Part shown: positions 37,348 through 46,553 of the stretch, in pieces
Layout of the letters: each line of letters starts with the position of its first letter
Numbering within the stretch: position 1 is the stretch's first letter
NCBI RefSeq assembly: GCF_020012125.1
Contig: NZ_JAIFAG010000001.1
Coordinates: 1,364,001-1,428,000 of the forward strand
Reading direction: 5' to 3'
Source: Hymenobacter psoromatis
GTDB lineage: Bacteria > Bacteroidota > Bacteroidia > Cytophagales > Hymenobacteraceae
Length of the DNA: 64,000 nt
The notes under the pieces: model-generated
Seen by the model: only the letters and a program-made list of their open reading frames with translations
Told to the model about the DNA's origin: nothing
Databases searched by the model: none
Program-made: the position numbers and the translations under genes

Positions 37348-37701
37348 GGGCGGCGTTGCCCCGGTGGGTGGGGGTAGGGCGTAAAAAAGTAGCGTCAAAA
37401 CCGTCTGTTTTTGGAGGGTAAATCCGATGAGGCAACAGGGGGCGCAGAAAATATGGCTTGGCTCCGACACCTACTGAACCCACTTTTTGGACCGGACTTC
37501 AGGCTACTTTCAGGCGGTGCAACGGGTGATTCTGGAATGTGCGCCTTTCGGCACCTGATTAAGTCCCTGTTCTGCCCGTTCTCGCCAGACCACCTCCATT
37601 CCAATCGCGCTTCAAACCGCGCTTTTAATCCGCATTTTCACCCTGTGCGGCATCGGTGGACCGCTTTATCGGGTAGGCAAGCTAAGTCAACGGGAGTTGT
37701 T
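37348..37701. other. 354-base gene-free stretch
   Basis: Short overlapping frames occur on both strands (for example a plus-strand frame from 37411) but none has the composition or landmarks of a gene. I see no repeat family copy or clear promoter here. Confidence 0.4.
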
Positions 37702-38424
37702 CTACTGTTTGCAGCTGACCAAGTAAGCCAGCGAAAGTTGAAAGGCCCGATTATAATAGTACGTCTGGTAATAGGGGGAAGCGCCTCGGGAAGGGTCGTA
37801 GCTGACGTCCATACTATGCAGGCCCAGGCAATAGGTGGCGCGGATTAGCCATTGCTGGTGGCGATAACCAAGGCCTGCCTGCAAGCCCCCGTCAAAGCGC
37901 TGGGAATAGAAATTGCCGTCGTTGTGGTCTTGATGAGCATTAGCCACGTTGCCCGTTGTTAATCCATAACGGTTCTCTACTTGCGCGTGACCGCCTAAGA
38001 GGATACCCAGGTACGGCCCCGCGAAAACCTGCAGCCCTTGTCCCGTGGGATGTTGAGTCCGGGCCACGGTGAGCGGAATAACTAAGTAGTTGGCCCTTAC
38101 CTCTTGGCTGATTGGCTGAGGAGGTGACCAGTAGCTATCTACGCCGTTCAGCCGATGGCCCATTTGCGCATAAAGTACGGCGGGTTGAACTACCCAGTGC
38201 CCTACCCCCAAACTAGCCTGTAAGCCTGCCGCGTAGCCGGGGCGGTAGCCACTGCGCGCGTCGGTAGCATAGTCAAAATAACTACTACTATAGTGGAAAG
38301 TGGACATAGTAAAGCCTACGCAAGGCCCCAGACTAAACGTCGCCTGTGCCTGAACAGCAGAAGCGGTGAGTAGCGTAGTGGCCAACAGGATGAATGCAGA
38401 AAAAGTAGTAGGATGAGCGCGCAT
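37702..38424 (-). CDS. Outer-membrane beta-barrel protein (porin/PorT-like)
   Basis: A 240-residue protein with a signal peptide (MRAHPTTFSAFILLATTLLT, then ASAVQAQA) and alternating aromatic strands: FSLGPCVGFTMSTFHY, YAAGLQASLGVGHWVVQPAV, LQVFAGPYLGILLGG, GGLQAGLGYRHQQWLIRATY. The final strand FQLSLAYLVSCKQ ends close to an aromatic pattern, as in small Bacteroidota barrels of the OMP_b-brl_2 type. It would reside in the outer membrane; the cargo or partner is unknown. Confidence 0.75.
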   Translation of the reverse strand: MRAHPTTFSAFILLATTLLTASAVQAQATFSLGPCVGFTMSTFHYSSSYFDYATDARSGYRPGYAAGLQASLGVGHWVVQPAVLYAQMGHRLNGVDSYWSPPQPISQEVRANYLVIPLTVARTQHPTGQGLQVFAGPYLGILLGGHAQVENRYGLTTGNVANAHQDHNDGNFYSQRFDGGLQAGLGYRHQQWLIRATYCLGLHSMDVSYDPSRGASPYYQTYYYNRAFQLSLAYLVSCKQ

Positions 38425-38678
38425 AAGCAGACGAAGTAGCTGGTATGTTCAACAATATAAACACTTTAATCGCGGGTTTGCCAATTTGAGGTAAGCTCCT
38501 CTTCTAATAACGCCAGGCTACCTCACTTAGAGAACCGCTTTCCGGCCCATGTTAGCAAGTGATAAGCATCAGAAAGTCGTTTCTTAGTCCCTCATATAAG
38601 TTCGTCACTACCTACTTTAGGTGTCCCGCGTCCAGCAGCTAAGCCAGTTGGTTCAACGTGGCGGCGCGCCTCTCACAC

Positions 38679-39930
38679 CTAGGGCGTGGCGGTGGGCACC
38701 GGGTGGGGCTCGTCGTTGAAATAGCTCTGCTTGGTGCCGTTGCCGAGCTGGCCCGTGCCGTTGTCGCCCCAGGCGTAGAGCTGCCCGTCGGGGCCCAGCG
38801 CCAGGCAGTTCTCGCCGCTCGCGCTCATCCGCACGTAGCGGCCGGGCAGCGGCGCGGGCACGGGGCTGTCCGCGTTGGGGGAGCGGCCCAGCTGGCCCTT
38901 GGCATTGCCGCCCCAGGCCCAGAGCTGCCCGTCGGCCCGCAGGGCCAGCACGAAAGCTGCGCCGGCGGCTACGCTGGCCCAGCGGCCGGGTATTAGCCGG
39001 GGGGTGGGCATGGCCGGGGGCTTTTGCTGGTGGGTGGCTTGCCAGCTGTTGGCCGGCGTCGCCAGTTGGCCGTAGAGGTTGTCGCCCCAGGCGTAGAGTT
39101 GGCCCTCGGGCGTGAGGGCCAGGCTAAAGTTGATGCCGGCGGCCACCTGGCGGTAGCGCCCCGGTACGGGCACGGGCCGGGGGTGGGGCGCGTCGTCAAC
39201 CGGGGCGTTGGGGCCCAGCTCGCCGCGCAGGTTCGAGCCCCAGGCAAAGAGGTGGCCATCAGGGGTAAGGGCCAGCACGTGGCTGCTGCCGGCTGCTACC
39301 TGCGCCCACTGGCCGGGCACCCGCACCAGCGTGGCATCGGGCGAGTGGGGGTCGGGCTCCAGGGGGCGGGTAGGCTGGCGGCCGGGGCCCAGCTGGCCGC
39401 TCCGGTCCTCGCCCCAGGCGTAGAGCTGCCCGCCGGCGGTGAGCGCCAGGCTGAACTGGTAGCCGGCCGCCAGCTGCGCGTAGTGGCCGGGCACCAGCAC
39501 CAGCCGGGGGTGGCCCCGCTGGCTTATCGGGCTCATGGGGGCCCCGGGCCCCCATGAGCCCGTATAAATTGTCGCCCCAGGCAAACAAGCGCCCGTCGGC
39601 GCGCAGGGCCAGGGTGTGCAGGCCGCCGGCTGCCACCTGCACCCACCCCGTATCGCGCCCCACCCGGCCCCAGGTAGGCCGTTGCAAGATGCTCGAATCG
39701 AGGCCCAGCTGCCCGGCGCTGTTGTCGCCGGCCACCCAGAGGCCGCCGTTGGCCGCGATGCGCACCGAATGCTGCCCCCCAGCGGCGAAGGTGCCCGGCC
39801 CGTTCCGCGTGCCCGCGCCGCCGGGCGCGCGCTCGGCGGATAGGTTGCAGTTGGCTAATACTGCGCTCAATCCTGCTAAAGCCCACCAGCGCCAGTGCCC
39901 GGCCGCAAGCGCCGATAAGAAAGTGCTCAT
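38679..39930 (-). pseudogene. RCC1-repeat protein gene with a one-base frameshift in a palindrome
   Basis: From 39930 the frame reads MSTFLSALAAGHWRWWALAG with a lipobox-like ending (LSAVLANC), then RCC1-type repeats (FAAGGQHSVRIAANGGLWVA, VQVAAGGLHTLALRADGRLF). It loses homology after LFAWGDNLYGLMG. The repeats resume in another frame at SPISQRGHPRLVLVPG and run cleanly to 38679 (LAAGYQFSLALTAGGQLYAW, VAAGSSHVLALTPDGHLFAW and others, about seven repeats in all). The switch falls in the 33-base palindrome at 39529-39561; removing one base from its centre restores a single frame of about 416 codons. RCC1 repeats form seven-bladed propellers that bind proteins. Either a real mutation or a sequencing error in the GC palindrome. 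Confidence 0.8.
39529..39561. repeat. Palindrome of two 16-base arms around one base, at the RCC1 frameshift
   Basis: The arms GGGCTCATGGGGGCCC (39529-39544) and GGGCCCCCATGAGCCC (39546-39561) are perfect complements around a single C. The frame of the RCC1 gene changes within it. Confidence 0.9.
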
Positions 39931-40195
39931 ACTTTAAATGGACTGAAAACTGGTTTACGCAAGGCTCTGACCATTTACTAAAGCAATTCTGAAGTTAGCG
40001 TGCGGAATTAAAAATTCGGCAGTCAGATTTTTAATCCGTCATTTTTAATTGATTCCCGAAGGGTACCCTGACTTAGAAAACGCCGTAGGTTTTGGCCCGC
40101 GGCTGTGAGCGGCGGCGCAGCACCGGGTAGCAACTTCATTCGGTCGTATTGGCCCGTAATATCTTGTCTTAATGTGCTGCAAGGGCAAACGGACG

Positions 40196-40690
40196 CTAAT
40201 TGCTACCCGCTACGCTGGGCTGCAACGTGCAGAGGGTGTGCTGAATAACCGCGTCCATCACAGCTTTGCGGGCCGACGGGTATTCCCAGGAGAAAGTGGT
40301 GAAGGTATTGGCCCGCAACACGGCTTTTTCGTAAAAAATGTGCCCGTGAACCTGCCCCGACAGGACGTAGCCGGTGGGCAGCTTGCGCGATAAGCTGAAT
40401 GTGGCCCCTCGCTGCTGCCAGGTGTTTTGGGCCAGCTGCCAGTCCTGGGTCAGCGCGTCGCCGTCGCTGGCCTCGTACACGTTGAAGGCCGCATAAACCG
40501 TGAGCACGGTATGGCCATCGGCCGATACGAAGCGGCGACCGTCGCCATTGCCGGCTTCGGGCTGGGGCGTGAGGGTAGTGGGGTAGTCGATGCGGTAGCC
40601 GAACCGCTCATTGTGGTAAGTGCGGTAGGCGGGAGGGGCGGCCAGGATACCAACGGTCAGGAGGGCAGTGGGGAGAGAAAAAGTAATCAT
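40196..40690 (-). CDS. Secreted hypothetical protein
   Basis: 164 residues from ATG 40690 with a signal peptide (MITFSLPTALLTVGILAAPP). The mature part starts YRTYHNERFGYRIDYPTTLT, a pattern common in periplasmic proteins with a PsbP/MOG1-like or serine/threonine-kinase-associated domain (an F-G-Y-x-I-x-Y-P motif). It continues RRFVSADGHTVLTVYAAFNV and ends in SWEYPSARKAVMDAVIQHTL. The function is unknown. It stands alone between an RCC1 gene and a lipoprotein operon. Confidence 0.6.
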   Translation of the reverse strand: MITFSLPTALLTVGILAAPPAYRTYHNERFGYRIDYPTTLTPQPEAGNGDGRRFVSADGHTVLTVYAAFNVYEASDGDALTQDWQLAQNTWQQRGATFSLSRKLPTGYVLSGQVHGHIFYEKAVLRANTFTTFSWEYPSARKAVMDAVIQHTLCTLQPSVAGSN

Positions 40691-40988
40691 ATAATTAGGA
40701 ATAAGTATATTCATTCCCCTCTTAAGGGCCGGCGGGTGCGCGGGGTAGCGGGCCGCTGTGCGCGGGCAAAAGCCAAGCTTGCTAACGCCCTGGCTGGTAT
40801 TGTAGTTACGTACTTTCGCCCCTTATCAGCCGGGCCCCTGGAGGCTTAAGCGAGCCGTTTTTTCTGGCTCACGAGCTTCGGTGCGGCCGCGGCCAGGTAC
40901 TACTTGCTGGGGCTGATGCTGCCGGGGCACCGCGTGCTCGGGACCCTGTGCCGGATGCTGCACTACCACGACGCGCATTCGGTGGCGT

Positions 40989-41738
40989 TCACCGCGCGGG
41001 TCTGTCTACCCTACGGCCCGCTGGCAGCGGCCGAAAGCTGAACCGGATGGTGGCCTGCCGCGTCGTATCGAGCTGGTCGGCGGCGTAGGAAACGCGCTTT
41101 TGGTGGGGGCCGTGGCGAAAATACGTGACGAGTGTATCGGGCCGGGGCGCGTCGGGCCGCACGGCGTAGGCCCGCACGTACAGCACCGAGTCGCTAACGA
41201 TGGCCTGCGCCACCGGGTAAAACGGGTAGTCCCGCAGGTATTCGTCGCCCCGGTACACGGCCCCGTTTTCGGGATGGCGGCGGTACTCGACCAGGGCCAG
41301 GCGGGTGGTAAGGCGGCGGCGCAGGCGCAGCGGCAGCCCGTCGGCATCTTCCGGCAGGTCGTAGCTGCGGTCGCACAAGTAGCTGAATTGCCAGGCGTAG
41401 CCCGTGTGGTCGTCCGCATAGAGTGGGCTGTAGGTGTGCCGGAAGGTGAGCGTGTCGCGCCCCGCCCGCCGCATGGCCGAAGCCGCCACGAACTGTGCCC
41501 GCACCAGCACCCGGTGCCGCGGGGCCGCGCTGAGGCGTACCGAACCTGCGGCGCGCCCCGAATCGGGCGTGTAGTCGCTGGTCAGCGTGTCTTGCCGGTC
41601 GAGGGGCCGGTAGTTGGCGGGCAGGGTTTCGAGCAGTGGGGCCGTGGGCAGCGGAGCTTCTTTCGCGGGCGGCTGGCAGGCGGCCAGCAGGGCCAGGCAG
41701 GCGCTCAGCCCCCCGGCCAAGTGGCGGGAATACTTCAT
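40989..41738 (-). CDS. Lipoprotein, unknown function
   Basis: A 249-residue protein with a type II signal (MKYSRHLAGGLSACLALLAA, lipobox Cys21). The mature part is Arg- and Tyr-rich, with RVLVRAQFVAASAMRRAGRD, GYAWQFSYLCDRSYDL and RGDEYLRDYPFYPVAQAIVS. No family recognised. Its start overlaps the stop of the gene above it (41735) by four bases, so the two are translated from one message. Envelope location inferred from the lipobox. Confidence 0.6.
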   Translation of the reverse strand: MKYSRHLAGGLSACLALLAACQPPAKEAPLPTAPLLETLPANYRPLDRQDTLTSDYTPDSGRAAGSVRLSAAPRHRVLVRAQFVAASAMRRAGRDTLTFRHTYSPLYADDHTGYAWQFSYLCDRSYDLPEDADGLPLRLRRRLTTRLALVEYRRHPENGAVYRGDEYLRDYPFYPVAQAIVSDSVLYVRAYAVRPDAPRPDTLVTYFRHGPHQKRVSYAADQLDTTRQATIRFSFRPLPAGRRVDRPAR

Positions 41739-42553
41739 GGGGTGGCCGGCAAGGAAAAGAGTAGGTAGGAGGGCCGGGGCGGGGCCGGAAGCTGGCCGCT
41801 GGCATCGGCGCGCTCGATTTTAAGCAGCGCCCGGCCGGCCCCGGCCCAGCGGGCCCGCTCCGGGGCCCAGGTTTTGGGGGAGCGCTGCCAGAGCAGGCGC
41901 GGACCATCGGCGGTAATCCCGACCAGGCTCAGGCTGTTTACCTGGTCGCCGCCGCCCAGGCCGGGGCTGGCAACCAGCACGTAGCGGCCATCGGGCGAGG
42001 CGGCAGGCCAGCCGTACACGAGTAGTTGGCGGCCCGTGCGCTGGTCAACGAGCACCGTCACGTCCGATTCCCAGAACCAGGCCTGCACCACCCACTGGTG
42101 GGCGGCGGGCAGGCTGCCCCGGTACACGTAGCGCACCGAGGCCGAGTCGTTTTTAAAGTCCGGCGGGGGCGTGGAAATCAGCCGTACCGCCGGCCCCTGC
42201 GCGGGGGCTAGCAACAGGGCCAGGCCCTGGCGGCGCACGCGGCCCTGAGTAGCGGCCAGGTGCTGGTCGCCCGATTCGGCATCGAGGTCGGGCAGGCTGT
42301 CGGCCGCCGCCTGGCCGAACGCGGCGGCCGTGCCGGGCACCAGCCGCAGCACCGGGCCGCCAGGCAGGTGCAGAGTATCAGGGAGCGCGGTAGGGGCGAG
42401 GCTCGGCGAGGTAGCCGGAGCAGTTTTGGCCGGAGTCACCGGGGCCGCCGCCACCGGAGCTTGCTGGGTAGCGGGAGTATCGGGGCGGCAGGCGGTCGCG
42501 CCGAACAGCAGCCCTAACGCCATCTGACGGACATCTGGTTGGAAACGAGGCAT
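41735..42553 (-). CDS. Putative lipoprotein or secreted protein, unknown function
   Basis: A 272-residue protein. MALGLLFGATACRPD near residue 11 looks like a lipobox region, so the true start may be a few codons in. An Ala/Pro/Thr-rich linker (~25-60) follows, then a mixed beta region with QWVVQAWFWESDVTVLVDQR and YGWPAASPDGRYVLVASPGL, suggesting propeller-like strands. No family recognised. It overlaps the next lipoprotein gene by four bases and follows 42568-43149 by 14 bases, so these three genes form an operon. Confidence 0.55.
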   Translation of the reverse strand: MPRFQPDVRQMALGLLFGATACRPDTPATQQAPVAAAPVTPAKTAPATSPSLAPTALPDTLHLPGGPVLRLVPGTAAAFGQAAADSLPDLDAESGDQHLAATQGRVRRQGLALLLAPAQGPAVRLISTPPPDFKNDSASVRYVYRGSLPAAHQWVVQAWFWESDVTVLVDQRTGRQLLVYGWPAASPDGRYVLVASPGLGGGDQVNSLSLVGITADGPRLLWQRSPKTWAPERARWAGAGRALLKIERADASGQLPAPPRPSYLLFSLPATP

Positions 42554-42567
42554 GGGCAGAAGGTTTG

Positions 42568-43149
42568 CTAGCGGTAAATATCGAAGCGGGTAAACAACAC
42601 CCGGCCAAAATTCCGGGCGGTGGTACCCGACGAGGTGCCGTGCGCCGGGTCGGAGGCGCTGAACTGCTCGCCGCCGTCGCGGTGCAGCAGCCAGGTGCGG
42701 GCGGCCGGGTCGTAGCGGAAGGTCACGAAGCGCGTCCAGCGCTGGGCGCTGCCGCCGTAATGCTCCACGGTGAAGTAGCCGTTTTTAATGGTGACACCCT
42801 GGAAAGGGTCGCCCATCATGCCGCCGCAGTCCACGCAGTACACGGCGTTATCGGAGCGAGCGGCCAAGGTGAAGGTGCCGCCCGCGCCGCCCACAAATAG
42901 CAGTAGCGGCCGCTTGGTAGGGTGGCCGTTCACATCGGAAGTCTGCTTTTCATCGGGTTTGTTGAGCACCACTACCCAATCGGGAGTGGCGCCGCGGTTC
43001 AGGTCGCCGGGCTCCGCGGCCAGCACCGCGTAGCCCGTCGGCAGCACCCGGCGGATGGCCGCTGGCAGCGGCGCGGGCGGGCCTGCGGGCGCGGGCAGCG
43101 GGGCCCCCAGCGCCAGCAGAACCGTAAAACAAGGGAAGAAGAAATGCAC
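42568..43149 (-). CDS. Secreted hypothetical protein
   Basis: 193 residues if started at the GTG 43149, which gives a signal peptide (VHFFFPCFTVLLALGAPLPA); an ATG at 43266 gives a longer, less plausible N-terminus. The mature part shows GYAVLAAEPGDLNRGATPDW, a segment like FG-GAP or VCBS repeats, then DNAVYCVDCGGMMGDPFQGV and YFTVEHYGGSAQRWTRFVTF. This arrangement occurs in many periplasmic hypotheticals from diverse bacteria. Function unknown. It heads the three-gene operon that continues to 40989. Confidence 0.55.
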   Translation of the reverse strand: MHFFFPCFTVLLALGAPLPAPAGPPAPLPAAIRRVLPTGYAVLAAEPGDLNRGATPDWVVVLNKPDEKQTSDVNGHPTKRPLLLFVGGAGGTFTLAARSDNAVYCVDCGGMMGDPFQGVTIKNGYFTVEHYGGSAQRWTRFVTFRYDPAARTWLLHRDGGEQFSASDPAHGTSSGTTARNFGRVLFTRFDIYR

Positions 43150-43383
43150 TGACCGGACAATGAAAAACAAGCGTGGCTGGCCAGTAGCCGGAAAAACAAG
43201 CGCAGCAACAAGATAGTAATAACGGCCAGGCAACCTATCGGTTGCGGATTGGGTACGCATTCGCAACGGCCAGGGTTAGCCAACCGGGGCCCCGGCGCGG
43301 GGCCACTCGCCAACGGCTGCTACCTGCTTGTTTTTGGCTGCGCAGCCGGCCGGTGGTTTTCCGCCGCTTCCCGCTTATTCCGG

Positions 43384-43652
43384 ATGACTACAGCCGGCTG
43401 TTTTGCCCGTGGGGAGTTAACGGTGGGGGCCTGGATGCCCTGCCCGGTGTGCGGGACCAACCCGGCGGCCGGCGAAGAAATGGCCACCTCCCTGGCGCGC
43501 ACCGGCCACTACCTACGCCCAACAACCTGGCGCAGGTGCGGCAGCGCATCGCGGCCGGACGACCCCTCAACATCCTAGAAGAATTTTACACGCAGCTGCT
43601 GGCCACCATTCGGGCCGACCGCCTACGCCGGCCGTGGTGGAAACTCTGGTGA
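43384..43652 (+). pseudogene. Small zinc-ribbon protein gene with a frameshift
   Basis: From ATG 43384 (or 43435, MPCPVCGTNPAAGEEMATSL) the frame reads to about TGHYLRP. In the next frame, PNNLAQVRQRIAAGRPLNIL and EEFYTQLLATIRADRLRRPW follow and end WKLW at 43652. Both halves look like real protein and belong together, so a single-base change near 43515-43525 has split the gene. A CxxC near the start suggests a zinc ribbon. It could also be a sequencing error. Confidence 0.5.
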
Positions 43653-43817
43653 CGTACCGCCGCGCTTCCCTTCGCGCAACCAGTGGGCTAGGCGGGAACT
43701 GGCACCCCACCCGGCTAACTTGAATATGGGGAATATATTATTGCCTTTCTGATTAGCAGGTACTGTGCGTTCGGGTGATGCTCAACCCCGGTCCTGGCCG
43801 CTAGCGTATAAGCCGCT

Positions 43818-44636
43818 ATGCTCCATTCGCATCACCCCTCAGCCGTCGGCCTGCCCGCCGCCCACCACTTTGCCGACCTGCTGCCCCTGACCTGGGGGCA
43901 ACGGGTGTTGACGCTGGCGCTGCCGTTTGGCTGTGCGGCGCTTTTTTTTGGCTTTGCGGCCCTGCACTGGTGGGTGCCCGCCGTGGCCATGCTCATGGGC
44001 CTGAGCTTCCTGACCTACGGCTCCACGTCGCACGACCTGGTTCACGCTAACCTAGGGTTGCGCAAGTCTACCAACGACTTTTTTTTATGCGTAATAGAGC
44101 TGTTGGCCCTGCGGAGCGGCCATGCCTACCGCCTGGCCCACCACCACCACCATGCCCGTTACCCCGCGCCCGACGATATTGAGGGCGCGGCGGCGGGTAT
44201 GTCGCTGCTGGGGGCCCTGCGCGAGGGCCTCACCTACAACCTCAAGCTGTACTTCTGGGCGTTGCGGCGGCCCCGGCGGCCGTTTTGGGTGCCCCTGGAG
44301 GGCGGTGCCTGCCTGCTGGTGCTGGCGGCGGCCGGGGTGCTGGCCGGGCGGGGGCACCCGGTGCTGTTGGTTTACGTGGGCCTGATGACTCTGGGCAGCT
44401 GGCTACTGCCCCTCATGACCTCCTACCTGCCCCACCGGCCGCGCGAGAAAAACGTGCTCCTGCAAACACGGCTGTTCCGGGGCCGGGTGGCCTCCGTTCT
44501 GGCCATGGAGCACCTTTACCATCTGGAGCACCACCTCTACCCGGCCATTCCGCACCACCACTGGCCGGAACTGGCCCGGCGCCTCAATCCTTATTTTGCG
44601 GAACAGGGGGTGCCGCCCACCACCCTTTTATTTTAA
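43818..44636 (+). CDS. Membrane fatty acid desaturase/hydroxylase-type diiron protein
   Basis: 272 residues with the three His boxes of the membrane desaturase superfamily: HDLVH (near residue 72), HHHHHAR (near 109) and HLYHLEHHLYP (near 233). About four to five membrane helices lie between them (LTLALPFGCAALFFGFAAL, CLLVLAAAGVLAGRG and others). Members insert double bonds or hydroxyl or keto groups into acyl chains or carotenoids. The short length and box spacing fit both desaturases and CrtW/CrtR-type carotenoid enzymes; I cannot decide. Its TAA stop overlaps the ATG of the next gene (TAATG), so the two are translationally coupled. Confidence 0.75.
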   Translation: MLHSHHPSAVGLPAAHHFADLLPLTWGQRVLTLALPFGCAALFFGFAALHWWVPAVAMLMGLSFLTYGSTSHDLVHANLGLRKSTNDFFLCVIELLALRSGHAYRLAHHHHHARYPAPDDIEGAAAGMSLLGALREGLTYNLKLYFWALRRPRRPFWVPLEGGACLLVLAAAGVLAGRGHPVLLVYVGLMTLGSWLLPLMTSYLPHRPREKNVLLQTRLFRGRVASVLAMEHLYHLEHHLYPAIPHHHWPELARRLNPYFAEQGVPPTTLLF

Positions 44637-45694
44637 TGTTTAGTTTAATGCCCGCCATGCCGATATGCCCGCCGCCCGCCCGTTGGGGCCCGCCCGAAGT
44701 ACTAGCCGTCGGCGCCCACGGCTGGCTGCTGCTCGCTTTGATGGGCAGCGGCCTGATGCTGAGCGGCGGGGCGGCCTTGTTTCTGGCGGCTACCCGCCAC
44801 TTGCTGGCCCACGACATGGCTTACCTGGGCGTGGCGGCCAGCCAGGTATGCGGGGCTAGCGATGGCCGCATTGTTCATTTTATGTTTCACGACCGGGCTG
44901 CTTTCGGCGGGGCCGTGGTGGCTACCGGCCTGCTGTACATCTGGCTGGCGCAGGGGCCACTCCGGCACGGGCAGGCCTGGGCGTGGTGGGTGCTGGCGCT
45001 CAGCGGTCTACTGGGTTTCAGTAGCTTTTTCGCCTATCTCGGCTACGGCTATTTCGACGCGTGGCACGGCGTGGTCACGGCCCTGCTGCTGCCCGTTTTC
45101 GGGCTGGGCCTGGCGCGTTCGTATGCTCATTTGCGCGGTCCCCGGCACCTGCGAGCACTGCTGCGGCCGTCGTTTGCGGGGGCGTGGGCTTCGCGGGCAG
45201 GCCTGGGCCACGCCAGCCTGCTGCTGATGGCGCTCGGCATGGTAGCGGCCGGCCTCACCATCGTTGTGGTGGGCATGACCCGCGTATTCGTGCCGCAGGA
45301 TTTACGCTACATGAATCTGACCTTCAAGCAACTGACCGTGCTTAGTCCGCATCTAGTGCCGCTCATCGCCCACGACCGGGCGGGCTTTGGCGGGGCGCTG
45401 GCCAGCTGCGGGGTTGCTATGTTTTTTTGCGTGTGGTGCGGGGCACCTTCGCGCCGCCTCTGGCAGGTGCTGGCCCTGGCGGGCGGGGTCGGCTTTGCCA
45501 CGGCCATCGGCGTGCATCCGCTCATTGGCTACGTCGATTTTGGCCACCTGGCCCCGGCGTTCGCAGGGTTGGGGTTGTTTGGGGCCGGCCTGTGGCTCAG
45601 CTACCGCGTCATGCACCCGGCCGCTGAGTTAGGTGCCGCCGGCACACCGACGCGGGTAACTATGGTCGGGCAGCTAAGCGAGTTTTCTCCGTAA
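44636..45694 (+). CDS. Multi-pass membrane protein made of two internal repeats
   Basis: 352 residues, about nine membrane helices. The two halves, residues ~35-163 and ~197-323, align with each other. DMAYLGVAASQ through FMFHDRAAFGGAVVATGLLY matches DLRYMNLTFKQ through LIAHDRAGFGGALASCGVAM; GFSSFFAYLGYGYFDAWHG matches GFATAIGVHPLIGYVDFGH. The conserved HDRAxFGG is probably functional. I recall similar double motifs in uncharacterised actinobacterial membrane proteins but know no function. Start chosen at the ATG overlapping the desaturase stop. It likely acts with that enzyme in membrane lipid or pigment modification, an inference from coupling. Confidence 0.65.
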   Translation: MFSLMPAMPICPPPARWGPPEVLAVGAHGWLLLALMGSGLMLSGGAALFLAATRHLLAHDMAYLGVAASQVCGASDGRIVHFMFHDRAAFGGAVVATGLLYIWLAQGPLRHGQAWAWWVLALSGLLGFSSFFAYLGYGYFDAWHGVVTALLLPVFGLGLARSYAHLRGPRHLRALLRPSFAGAWASRAGLGHASLLLMALGMVAAGLTIVVVGMTRVFVPQDLRYMNLTFKQLTVLSPHLVPLIAHDRAGFGGALASCGVAMFFCVWCGAPSRRLWQVLALAGGVGFATAIGVHPLIGYVDFGHLAPAFAGLGLFGAGLWLSYRVMHPAAELGAAGTPTRVTMVGQLSEFSP

Positions 45695-45717
45695 TTACTT
45701 GTTCCCGCACCAACGCC

Positions 45718-46449
45718 ATGAGCCTCCCTTCGCCCAGCACGCCGGCCCCCGGCCCGGCCATACGCAGTCAGGTGGTCACCGAATCGGTGGGGGCCACGGT
45801 GGTCGGCGCGTTGGGGCTGCTGCTGGGGGTGCTAGCGCTGGGCACGGGGGCCGCGCTGCTCGGTAGCGCGAGTTGGGCGGGCGGCCTGACGCTGCTGCTG
45901 GGCGTGGGCCTGCTGGCTCTGGTGTGGAAGACCGCCCTGCGCGGCAGCCACCCGCTGCTGCTCACCCTCACCCGCGAGAGCCTGCAGCTCGCGCCCACCG
46001 GCCGCAGTGTGGCCCAGGGGATAAAGGCCGAAACCATCCCGCTGGCCAGCATTGTGGCCTACAAGCACTGGCTGCAAGTTAGTCGGGCGCGGGTTTTTGC
46101 CCAGTACTACCTGCGCCTGGAGTTGGCCGATGGCCGGGTGCTGCGCCTGGCCGACCGGCCGGGGGTGCTGCCCGACGACTACCCGCCCGGGGCCGTGCGG
46201 CTCAACGAGGTAGCGGCGCGGCTGGCCTGCTGGGCGCGGCCGGGCACCGTGGCCCGGCCGCTGTTCTACGCCACCCCGCTGGCCCGGGCGCTGTGTTGGG
46301 CGTGCGGGGCCGCGGCGCTGGGGGCCCCAGTCCTGCTGTGGCGGGGCTACCTAACGGTTGGCTACCTGCTGCTGTCCGGGGCCATCAGCTACTTAGGCAG
46401 CTACTATCTGGGCCGGGGCACCGCCGACATCACCGCGCCGCCGAAGTAA
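45718..46449 (+). CDS. Membrane protein, unknown function
   Basis: 243 residues with helices near ~25-68 (VGALGLLLGVLALGTGAALL and GGLTLLLGVGLLALVW) and ~188-230. Between them lies a soluble part resembling a PH-like domain (ESLQLAPTGRSVAQGI, then IPLASIVAYKHWLQVSRARV). No family recognised. It is 23 bases after the previous gene in the same direction and probably shares its transcript with the desaturase pair. Confidence 0.55.
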   Translation: MSLPSPSTPAPGPAIRSQVVTESVGATVVGALGLLLGVLALGTGAALLGSASWAGGLTLLLGVGLLALVWKTALRGSHPLLLTLTRESLQLAPTGRSVAQGIKAETIPLASIVAYKHWLQVSRARVFAQYYLRLELADGRVLRLADRPGVLPDDYPPGAVRLNEVAARLACWARPGTVARPLFYATPLARALCWACGAAALGAPVLLWRGYLTVGYLLLSGAISYLGSYYLGRGTADITAPPK

Positions 46450-46553
46450 CCCCGGTCATCCGGGGCCGGCGGCCGCAAGGCTTATGGCCGCCGGGAGCCC
46501 ACCGGTTGCCTTCTTCCAGTTGTTAGGGCCCTGGCTACGATGGAGCAGCCGGC

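Noticed and set aside
37411..37848. A 145-codon plus-strand frame after the S9 peptidase
   Set aside because: It runs into the antisense of the outer-membrane protein gene and lacks coherent composition.
40850..41041. A protein-like plus-strand stretch (RYYLLGLMLPGHRVLG, HYHDAHSVAF) without a start codon
   Set aside because: It could be a gene remnant, but it overlaps the end of a supported lipoprotein gene and I cannot link it to any family.
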